The notes under the pieces were generated by a model. It did no database searches. It was not told where the DNA came from and worked only from the letters and a program-made list of their open reading frames with translations. 64,000 nucleotides of DNA, taken from CAZKVJ01 sp964556225. GTDB lineage: Bacteria > Actinomycetota > Acidimicrobiia > Acidimicrobiales > Ilumatobacteraceae. Every line of letters starts with the position of its first letter. Position 1 is the stretch's first letter. The position numbers were made by a program, and so were the translations under genes. The stretch is from NCBI GenBank assembly GCA_964556225.1, contig CAZKVJ010000010.1, positions 76,489-140,488 of the forward strand, in the 5' to 3' direction. Positions 58,151 to 64,000 of this stretch are shown here, one piece after another.

Positions 58151-59098
58151 GTGGACGTGCCCGAGCTGACCCCCGCCCAGCAGCGCACCCTCGAGGTGCT
58201 GCGCCGCAGCGGTGAACCACTCGTGTTCGATGCCGAGCTGATCGAGGAGGTGCGCGAGCGGACACGCGCCGGCCTCGACGAGCTCGCGGCCCGCCTCCCC
58301 GCCACCGACGACCGCCCGATGTCCATGACGAAGCACCTCGTGGCGAGGGTGCACGAGTGCGAGCGGGCGTTCCTCGCCCCCGACGACTTCTCGTGGAGCC
58401 CGGCCCGGGCCAAGGGCCAGGTGGCGCACCGGGCCATCCAGCTGCTCGTCCACTGGCCCGGGACCCCGGTGCCCTCCGACCTCGTCGACGAGGCGATCGC
58501 CCGCCTGGCCGACGAGCACTGGACGCTCGGCGAGTGGATCGCCGGGCTCGACGCCGCCGACCGCGCCGACCTGCGCGGCCACGCCGTCGACCTGGTCATC
58601 AAGTTCGTCGAGTCCTTCCCACCGCTCGACCGGCGGTGGCGGCCGGCGACGGAGAGCGCCTCGATGTGGCCGGCCGAGGGACGGATCCAGCTGCGGGCCC
58701 GCGTCGATCTCACCCTCGGCGTGCCGCAGGGTCGTGAGTCCCGCAAGGTCATCGTCGACCTGAAGAGCGGGCGCGCCGTGCCCCGCCACCGCGAGGACCT
58801 CCGCTTCTACGCCCTGGTCGAGACGCTGGCGCGCGAGGTGCCGCCGCGGCTGCTGTGCTCGTACTACCTCGACGCGTCGAGCGCGCAGGTCGAAGAGGTC
58901 ACGGAGGGGGTGCTGCTCAGCGCGCTGCGGCGCACCCTCGACGCCGTGGAGAAGGTGGTCGAGCTGCGCTACGAGGGCCGGCCGGCGGGGGTGAGCCCCG
59001 GTCCGTTCTGCCGCTGGTGCCCCGTGCTCGCCGACTGCCCCGAGGGACGTGGCCACCTCGCCCGCCTCGACGATCCCGACGCCGACCCGGACTGGTGA
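58151..59098 (+). CDS. PD-(D/E)XK nuclease-superfamily protein with Cys-rich C-terminus
   Basis: The 315-residue protein has the nuclease core RARVDLTLG...KVIVDLKSGR (Asp and E/D-x-K residues of the PD-(D/E)XK fold) with RHREDLRFYALV, and ends with FCRWCPVLADCPEG, a Cys set like the Fe-S cluster of AddB/Cas4-type nucleases. A leading Cys would be the fourth ligand; no clear candidate is seen. It is like actinobacterial proteins related to the RecB-type exonuclease domain. GTG 58151 has a TAGCGT box 7 nt upstream. Confidence 0.82.
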   Translation: MDVPELTPAQQRTLEVLRRSGEPLVFDAELIEEVRERTRAGLDELAARLPATDDRPMSMTKHLVARVHECERAFLAPDDFSWSPARAKGQVAHRAIQLLVHWPGTPVPSDLVDEAIARLADEHWTLGEWIAGLDAADRADLRGHAVDLVIKFVESFPPLDRRWRPATESASMWPAEGRIQLRARVDLTLGVPQGRESRKVIVDLKSGRAVPRHREDLRFYALVETLAREVPPRLLCSYYLDASSAQVEEVTEGVLLSALRRTLDAVEKVVELRYEGRPAGVSPGPFCRWCPVLADCPEGRGHLARLDDPDADPDW

Positions 59099-59102
59099 CC
59101 GG

Positions 59103-59741
59103 TCACCGCCGCGTCGGCTCGGGCGACATGAGCGCCACGGCCACGCCCAGGCCGGCAGCGGACCGGATCGTGGCGATGGAGCGTCCCGGCTGCACGGCCG
59201 GCTTGGGGGCCGAGACCATCTCCGGCCCCAGCAGGCGCGTGGCAGCGTCGAGGTCGGTCACGGTCAGCACGAAGCCCCAGAGCAGCGCTGGGCCGTCACC
59301 CTGGGACGCCGGCGACTGCACCACCTCGACCACCACCGGGCCGAAGCGGTGGAAGCCCTGCACCACGCCGCCGCCGGCCTCACGGACGCGCTTGAGCGGC
59401 TCGCCGGTGGCGGCGGCCAGGGCATCGCAGGTGCGCTCGAGCGAGGGCGTCATCACCACCACGTGGTCCACGCCGATCGCGCCGAGGTGGTGCGTGTCGC
59501 TGGTCGCCGGCTCGTCGACCGGCTCGACGGCGCGGGTCGGGATGCCGTCGATCTGCTCGGGCAGCGGACCGGGCGCGGCGCTGAGCCCCCACCACGTCAC
59601 CGCGCCACGGGCGGCCGGGTCGGCGGTGATCACGAAGCGAACCGGCCCGACCACCATCACGTCGTCGGCGTCCACGGTGAGCCCGCAGCGCCGCCAGGCC
59701 TCAGGGTCACCGCGGAGCCCCAGCTCGGCCAGCGCGGTCAT
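59103..59741 (-). CDS. VOC-family (glyoxalase-like) protein
   Basis: The 212-residue protein has VDHVVVMTPSLERTCDALAAATGEPLKRVR followed by GPVVVEVVQSP, a VOC module, and a second module in the C-terminal part (FVLTVTDLDAATRLLGPEMVSAPKPAVQPGR). An N-terminal segment precedes the first module. ATG 59741 overlaps the stop of the S9 peptidase gene (ATGA), so it is the last gene of the bL37-S9-VOC operon. Reaction unknown. Confidence 0.8.
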   Translation of the reverse strand: MTALAELGLRGDPEAWRRCGLTVDADDVMVVGPVRFVITADPAARGAVTWWGLSAAPGPLPEQIDGIPTRAVEPVDEPATSDTHHLGAIGVDHVVVMTPSLERTCDALAAATGEPLKRVREAGGGVVQGFHRFGPVVVEVVQSPASQGDGPALLWGFVLTVTDLDAATRLLGPEMVSAPKPAVQPGRSIATIRSAAGLGVAVALMSPEPTRR

Positions 59742-61783
59742 GGCGCGAGCCCGCCCAGCTGCCAGCTGAAGAAGGTCAGCACGTCGGCCGCCTCGTCGGC
59801 CCGCTTGCTGACCGGCTTGCCCACGCCGTGGCCGGCCCGGCCCTCCTGGAACAGCAGGACCGGCCGCTCCTGCTGGCAGGCCGCGGCGGCCTGGAGCCGG
59901 GCCGCCATCTTGCGAGCGTGGAGTGGGTCGACGCGCGAGTCACCCTCGGCCGTGGTGAGCAGCACCGCCGGGTAGCACGTCCCGTCGACCACCCGGTGGT
60001 ACGGGGAGTAGGCCCACAGCCAGCCGAACTCCTCGGCCACGTCCGGATCGCCGTACTCGTCGGTCCACAGCCGGGCGATGAGGAACTGCGGGAAGCGAAC
60101 CATGTCGAGCAGCGGCACCGCGCACCACACGGCCCGGCACAGGTCCGGGCGCTGGGTGAGGGCCGCGCCGACGAGCAGCCCCCCGTTGGAGCCACCGGCG
60201 ATCGCCAGGCGCTCTCGCGACGTGCGGCCGGTGGCCACGAGCCAGTCGGCGCCGGCGTGGAAGTCGTCGAACACGTTCTGCTTGTGCTGGCGCCGGCCGG
60301 CCTCGTGCCAGGCCTCGCCCTCCTCGTGGCCGCCGCGCAGGCCGGCGATCGCGTAGACACCACCCGCCGCGCACCAGGCGGCGATCAGCGGCGACCAGAC
60401 CGGGGTCTCGGTGATGGCGAACCCGCCGTAGCCGTTGAGGATGGCCGGCGTCTGCGCCGACGGCTCCACATCGGCGCGATGGATCAGGAACAGACCGATC
60501 GGCGTCCCGTCGAGGGATGGGTAGCGCTCCTGGCTGACCCGCAGGTCCGGGACCGCGGTGAGGGGAGTCTCGGGCGGTGGACCCCACGGCGTCAACCCCT
60601 CGTGGGGTGTCCAGCGATGGATCGATGGAGGGCTCGTGAAGCCGGCGGGCACCACGAAGGCGTGCGACTCGTCGTGGCGGGCGGTGAGCGCCGTCACCGC
60701 GACGGTGCCGAGCCCGGGCAGCGTTCCGAGTGGCGCGCCGTCCCACGTGTAGCGCTCGACGCGGTCGACGGCCCGCTCCGTGGCCACCACGATCAGCTCG
60801 TCGCCGCACACCACGGGTCGGCCCAACGTGGCCGGTCCCTCGGGGACGATCGTCGTCCAGTGGGCCACGCCGGGGTCGGCGAGCGCCGCGGCGACCACGC
60901 GGCCCCTCGGGGCGTCGAGCGTGGTGGTGCCGACCAGGCGATCGCCGGCGAACGTGAACGACGAGATGGCGCCGATCCCCTCGACCACCGCCGTCCAGAC
61001 GCCAGTGGACGTGTCCAGCAGGTGGGCCGCGATGCGACCCCAGCCCTCCATGACCTCGACGAGCAGGTAGCGCCCGTCGGGCGAGGACTGCACGTCCGGC
61101 CAGGCGTGCGGGGTCACCAGGGCGTCCCAGGCCACGGTGTCGGCATGCCAGTCGTCGCCGAGACGGTGGAAGTGGACGGTGCGGTGGTACTCGTCGTCCT
61201 CCGGGTAGCGGGTGTACCAGAACGCGCGCTCGTCGGGGGTCCACGCGATGGTGGCCGCCCGGGTCCGGGGGATCTCGTCGGCGAGCAGCTCACCCCGCTC
61301 CACGTCGAGCACCCTGAGCACGCTCTGCTCGGTGCCGCCCTCGCTCACCCCGAACGCCACGTACGTCCCGTCGGGCGACGGCTCGAACCAGTCGATCGCG
61401 GCGGCGGCATCGGTGGCCGGGCCGGCGAGGTCGGTCGGGTCGACGAGCGGCCGTGGAGGCTGGCGCGCGTCGACGGCCGATCGGAGCACCAGGGCGGCCT
61501 GCTCCGCTCCCGCGGCGCGCTCCAGGGCGAAGAGTCGCTCGCCGCGGACCTTGACCCCCAGCACCACGGGGAGCTCCATCAGCGCGACGAGGCGCTCGTG
61601 CCAGCGGCCCCGGTCGGGGCGGGCATCGAGCGCCTCACGCGTGCGTTCGTTCTGGCGGCGGACCCAGTCGCGGACCTCGGCAGCCTCGCCGCCTTCGAGC
61701 CAGCGGTAGGGGTCCGGGACGCGGATCCCGTGGAGGTCGTCGACGACCGCGTCGCGGCGCGCCGGGACGGGTTCCAGGCTCAG
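59738..61783 (-). CDS. S9-family prolyl oligopeptidase, probable CTG start
   Basis: The 681-residue protein has an N-terminal seven-bladed beta-propeller (about 70-410) and a C-terminal hydrolase domain with NGYGGFAITETPVWSP, nucleophile Ser in AIAGGSNGGLLVGAAL, Asp in EGDSRVDPLHARK and His in GRAGHGVGKP, i.e. the S9A order. The conserved N-terminus ARRDAVVDDLHGIRVPDPYRWLEG is in frame upstream of any ATG/GTG/TTG. The only start just before it is CTG 61783, which overlaps the bL37 stop as CTGA. It would cut short peptides at Pro. Confidence 0.85.
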   Translation of the reverse strand: MSLEPVPARRDAVVDDLHGIRVPDPYRWLEGGEAAEVRDWVRRQNERTREALDARPDRGRWHERLVALMELPVVLGVKVRGERLFALERAAGAEQAALVLRSAVDARQPPRPLVDPTDLAGPATDAAAAIDWFEPSPDGTYVAFGVSEGGTEQSVLRVLDVERGELLADEIPRTRAATIAWTPDERAFWYTRYPEDDEYHRTVHFHRLGDDWHADTVAWDALVTPHAWPDVQSSPDGRYLLVEVMEGWGRIAAHLLDTSTGVWTAVVEGIGAISSFTFAGDRLVGTTTLDAPRGRVVAAALADPGVAHWTTIVPEGPATLGRPVVCGDELIVVATERAVDRVERYTWDGAPLGTLPGLGTVAVTALTARHDESHAFVVPAGFTSPPSIHRWTPHEGLTPWGPPPETPLTAVPDLRVSQERYPSLDGTPIGLFLIHRADVEPSAQTPAILNGYGGFAITETPVWSPLIAAWCAAGGVYAIAGLRGGHEEGEAWHEAGRRQHKQNVFDDFHAGADWLVATGRTSRERLAIAGGSNGGLLVGAALTQRPDLCRAVWCAVPLLDMVRFPQFLIARLWTDEYGDPDVAEEFGWLWAYSPYHRVVDGTCYPAVLLTTAEGDSRVDPLHARKMAARLQAAAACQQERPVLLFQEGRAGHGVGKPVSKRADEAADVLTFFSWQLGGLAP

Positions 61784-61866
61784 CCCCGCCCCATGTTCGG
61801 CCGCTTGCCGTGGTTGGCCTTGGAGCGGCGCATCCTCGCCTTGCGCTTCTTGGTCTTCTTGGACAT
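61780..61866 (-). CDS. 50S ribosomal protein bL37 (AURKAIP1/COX24-type)
   Basis: This 28-residue basic protein (MSKKTKKRKARMRRSK followed by ANHGKRPN) is the actinobacterial ribosomal protein bL37, relative of mitochondrial AURKAIP1/COX24; the ANHGKRPN end is invariant in the family. ATG 61866 is its start. It is too short for usual ORF cut-offs. The S9 peptidase appears to start at the CTGA overlap with its stop, so the two share an mRNA. Confidence 0.9.
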   Translation of the reverse strand: MSKKTKKRKARMRRSKANHGKRPNMGRG

Positions 61867-61920
61867 GGCGGTCGAGCCTACCGGTGGCTGCTCGGGCCTC
61901 GCACGCTCCGGCGGCGCCAG

Positions 61921-61926
61921 TACCCT
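61921..61926 (+). promoter_or_regulatory. TACCCT -10 box, leaderless promoter of the PtrB-like gene
   Basis: TACCCT ends 8 nt before GTG 61935 with no ribosome-binding site between; it lies 54 bp from the divergent bL37 start. Confidence 0.5.
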
Positions 61927-61934
61927 GCCCGACC

Positions 61935-63980
61935 GTGCAGGCCCCCGTCGCTCCCCGCGTCCCCCACACCTGGCAGCGCCCCACCGGTCCGGTCGAGGAC
62001 CCCTGGGCCTGGCTGGCCGACCGCGATGACCCGAACACGGTCGCCTACCTCGAGGCGGAGAACGCGTACGCCGATGCGTGGTTCGCACCGCACCAGCCTC
62101 TCGTGGAGGAGCTGTTCGCCGAGATCAAGAGCCGGATCCAGGAGACGGACCTGTCGGCACCCGTGCACAGCCACGGCTGGTGGTACGTCACCCGCACGGA
62201 GGAGGGACGGTCGTACCCGACCCACTGCCGCGGGCGCAGCGAGGCGACGGCCACCGACGAGGTGCTGCTCGACGAGAACGCTGAGGCGGCCGGCCACGAC
62301 TACTTCAGCCTGCAGCTGTTCGACGTCAGCCCCGACCAGTCGCTGCTGGCGTGGGCCTGCGACGTCGACGGCAGCGAGCGGCTGACGCTGCGGATCCGCG
62401 ACCTCGCCACCGGCGCCGACACCGACGACGTGCTCACCGGCGTGAGCTGGGCCGGCACCGCCTGGTCCGCCGACGGCCGGCATCTGTTCTACGTCACCTT
62501 CGACGAGGCCATGCGGCCGTGGCAAGTGTGGCGTCACCGGCTCGGCACTCCCCAGTCCGAGGACGTCGCCGTGTTCGAGGAGCCCGACGAGCGGTTCTTC
62601 GTGGGCGTCGAGCTCTCCCGCAGCGAGCAGTGGATCGTGATCGACTCGTCCAGCCGTACGTCGTCCGAGGTGCGCCTCGTCCCGGCGGCCGCACCGGAGA
62701 CCGAGCCGGCGGTGGTGCGGCCCCGCGTCGACGACCTGGAGTACGCGATCGACCACTGGGGTGACCGCTTCGTCGTGCTCACCAACCTCGACGCCGTCGA
62801 CTTCCGGGTGATGGCCGCGCCACCCGACGCGCCGGGGCAGTGGGACGAGCTGGTGGCCCACATCGAGGGGCGCCGGATCGCCGCCGTCGAGGCGTTCGCC
62901 GACCACCTGGTGCTGCACGAGTGGGCCGATGCCCAGCAGCGGCTGCGCATCGTGGGTCGCGACGGGACCGAGCAGGTGCTCGACCTCGGTGGCGAGCCCC
63001 ACGAGGTGGAGCTCGACGCCAACCCGGAGTGGACCGCCCGCACGGTGCGCTTCCGCTACCAGTCGTTCACCACCCCGGCGTCCGTGGAGGAGATCGACCT
63101 CGACACCGGGGTCCGCCGCCTGCTCAAGCAGGTCCCGGTCCCGGGCACCGACCTGTCGCGCTACGCCTCGCGGCGCGAGTGGGCGGTGGCCGAGGACGGC
63201 ACCCGCGTCCCCGTCGACGTGCTCCACCTCGCCGGCACCGAGCCGGACGGGAGCGCTCCCTGCCTCGTGTACGGCTACGGCAGCTACGAGATCTCGATGC
63301 CCCCGTGGTTCAGCGTGGCCCGGCTCTCGCTCGTCGATCGCGGGTGGACGTGGGCGCTGGTGCACCCTCGTGGCGGCGGCGAGCTCGGTCGGCGCTGGTA
63401 CCTCGACGGCAAGCTGCTCCAGAAGCGCAACACGTTCACCGACACGCTGACCAGCGTCGAGCACCTGGTGGCCCAGGGATGGGCGGCGCCCGGCCGGGTC
63501 GTCATCCGCGGCGGCAGCGCCGGCGGGCTGCTGGTGGGCGCCTGCATCACCATGCGCCCCGACCTGTTCGGCGCCGCCGTGGCCGAGGTGCCCTTCGTCG
63601 ACGTGGTCACCACGATGAGCGACCCGTCACTGCCCCTGACCGTCACCGAGTGGGAGGAGTGGGGCGATCCCCGCGCCGAGCCCTACGCCAGCTACATGGA
63701 GAGCTACTCGCCCTACGACAACACGGTCGCCACGAGCTATCCGGCGCTGTACGTGACGGCCGGGCTGAACGACCCCCGGGTGGCGTTCCACGAGCCGGCG
63801 AAGTGGGTCGCCAAGCTGCGCGCCGTGCGCACCGGCGACGCGCCGCTGCTGCTCAAGACCGAGCTCGGCGCCGGCCACGCCGGCCCCAGCGGCCGCTACG
63901 ACCGCTGGCGCGACGAAGCCCGCGTCAACGCCTTCGTCCTCACCGCCCTCCCCCCCTCCCGTTCTGGTCCCAGGAAGTAG
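61935..63980 (+). CDS. Oligopeptidase B-like S9-family peptidase
   Basis: The 681-residue enzyme follows the oligopeptidase B (PtrB) layout: an N-terminal propeller domain from PVEDPWAWLADRDDPNTVAYLEAENAYAD, then the hydrolase with VHPRGGGELGRRWY, nucleophile Ser in IRGGSAGGLLVGA, Asp in TAGLNDPRV and His in LGAGHAGPSGR. It cleaves peptides after Arg/Lys. GTG 61935 (TACCCT box 8 nt upstream) begins the conserved part. The final SRSGPRK and TAG stop come from repeat copy 3. It is divergent from the bL37/S9 operon. Confidence 0.93.
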   Translation: MQAPVAPRVPHTWQRPTGPVEDPWAWLADRDDPNTVAYLEAENAYADAWFAPHQPLVEELFAEIKSRIQETDLSAPVHSHGWWYVTRTEEGRSYPTHCRGRSEATATDEVLLDENAEAAGHDYFSLQLFDVSPDQSLLAWACDVDGSERLTLRIRDLATGADTDDVLTGVSWAGTAWSADGRHLFYVTFDEAMRPWQVWRHRLGTPQSEDVAVFEEPDERFFVGVELSRSEQWIVIDSSSRTSSEVRLVPAAAPETEPAVVRPRVDDLEYAIDHWGDRFVVLTNLDAVDFRVMAAPPDAPGQWDELVAHIEGRRIAAVEAFADHLVLHEWADAQQRLRIVGRDGTEQVLDLGGEPHEVELDANPEWTARTVRFRYQSFTTPASVEEIDLDTGVRRLLKQVPVPGTDLSRYASRREWAVAEDGTRVPVDVLHLAGTEPDGSAPCLVYGYGSYEISMPPWFSVARLSLVDRGWTWALVHPRGGGELGRRWYLDGKLLQKRNTFTDTLTSVEHLVAQGWAAPGRVVIRGGSAGGLLVGACITMRPDLFGAAVAEVPFVDVVTTMSDPSLPLTVTEWEEWGDPRAEPYASYMESYSPYDNTVATSYPALYVTAGLNDPRVAFHEPAKWVAKLRAVRTGDAPLLLKTELGAGHAGPSGRYDRWRDEARVNAFVLTALPPSRSGPRK

Positions 63981-64000
63981 CGCTGAGCGCTCATTGGTGC
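63959..64000. repeat. Palindromic repeat, copy 3 (left arm and centre; right arm diverges before window end)
   Basis: From 63959 the sequence equals the left arm and the centre of the 14162-14214 repeat through AGCGCT, and then changes to CATTGGTGC at the end of the window. The TAG at 63978-63980 is the stop of the PtrB-like gene, exactly as in argG. Whether the right arm is rebuilt outside the window cannot be seen. Confidence 0.88.

Noticed and set aside
59828..62029. 733-codon plus-strand open frame opposite the S9 peptidase
   Set aside because: No motifs and biased composition; the minus strand encodes a complete S9 protein with catalytic residues.
1..64000. CRISPR arrays, rRNA, integrase or transposase genes
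   Set aside because: I looked for regularly spaced repeats, rRNA-like sequence and recombinase motifs and found none.

Overview
The window is chromosomal DNA of a high-GC actinobacterium. The gene content (liv-type transporter, DUF222/HNH protein, ribosomal bL37, type II ArgG, acyl-ACP desaturase, many CoA-transferase, VOC and DinB/MPI-type proteins) and the many apparently leaderless genes fit class Acidimicrobiia or a near relative. That placement is an inference: there is no rRNA in the window. Genes are dense on both strands, with many NTGA stop-start overlaps. No CRISPR array, intact transposase, integrase or replication origin was seen.

Layout. 1-4.8 kb (minus): a branched-chain amino acid ABC transporter (livG-livF-livH-livM and a lipoprotein receptor that runs off the left edge). 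4.9-19.7 kb: housekeeping genes, namely a drug-efflux MFS protein, DUF305, a zinc metallopeptidase coupled to Ppx/GppA, an L,D-transpeptidase, GT2, argG, an M20 peptidase, a CocE-type hydrolase, an acyl-ACP desaturase and DUF1697. 19.7-23.9 kb: an accessory segment between tRNA-Leu(UAA) and a relic that looks like the 3' half of a tRNA-Ser; it carries a self-regulated molybdate operon (XRE-PBP regulator, modA, modB, modC) followed by an MFS gene cut off at the tRNA-Leu. 23.9-30.6 kb: alpha/beta hydrolase and limonene-epoxide-hydrolase-like genes divergent from a TetR gene across a perfect inverted repeat, a broken LuxR gene, a large STAND regulator, a PadR gene and a decayed second modC. 30.6-37.6 kb: SNF2 helicase with its SWIM partner, a TetR/epimerase divergent pair, DUF429 and an MDR oxidoreductase. 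37.8-39.3 kb: three fused gene remnants. 39.3-49.1 kb: mixed enzymes, including a likely selenoprotein of the GrdB family. 49.2-52.6 kb: a radical SAM relic, then SufT, a heme-copper-oxidase-like membrane protein, DUF2249 and an Fe-S-type regulator that look like one redox or NO-response module. 52.6-64 kb: acyl-CoA-related genes, phosphatases, a PD-(D/E)XK protein, and two S9 peptidases flanking the tiny ribosomal protein bL37.

Main points of interest. (1) At 46439 an in-frame UGA sits exactly where GrdB-family proteins carry the catalytic Sec or Cys (U-P-L-C-T-R), followed by a bacterial-SECIS-like hairpin; the reading frame and the family similarity continue on both sides. (2) A near-perfect 24-bp-arm palindrome occurs three times. 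At 14.2 kb it supplies the stop codons and the last residues (SGPRK) of two convergent genes, argG and an M20 peptidase; at 63.98 kb it does the same for an oligopeptidase B; at 6.5 kb a rearranged copy lies between divergent genes. (3) Two genes (PAP2, S9 peptidase) appear to start with CTG in CTGA overlaps. (4) About a dozen genes have TANNNT boxes 6-9 nt upstream of the start codon, including divergent pairs that share or interlock their boxes.
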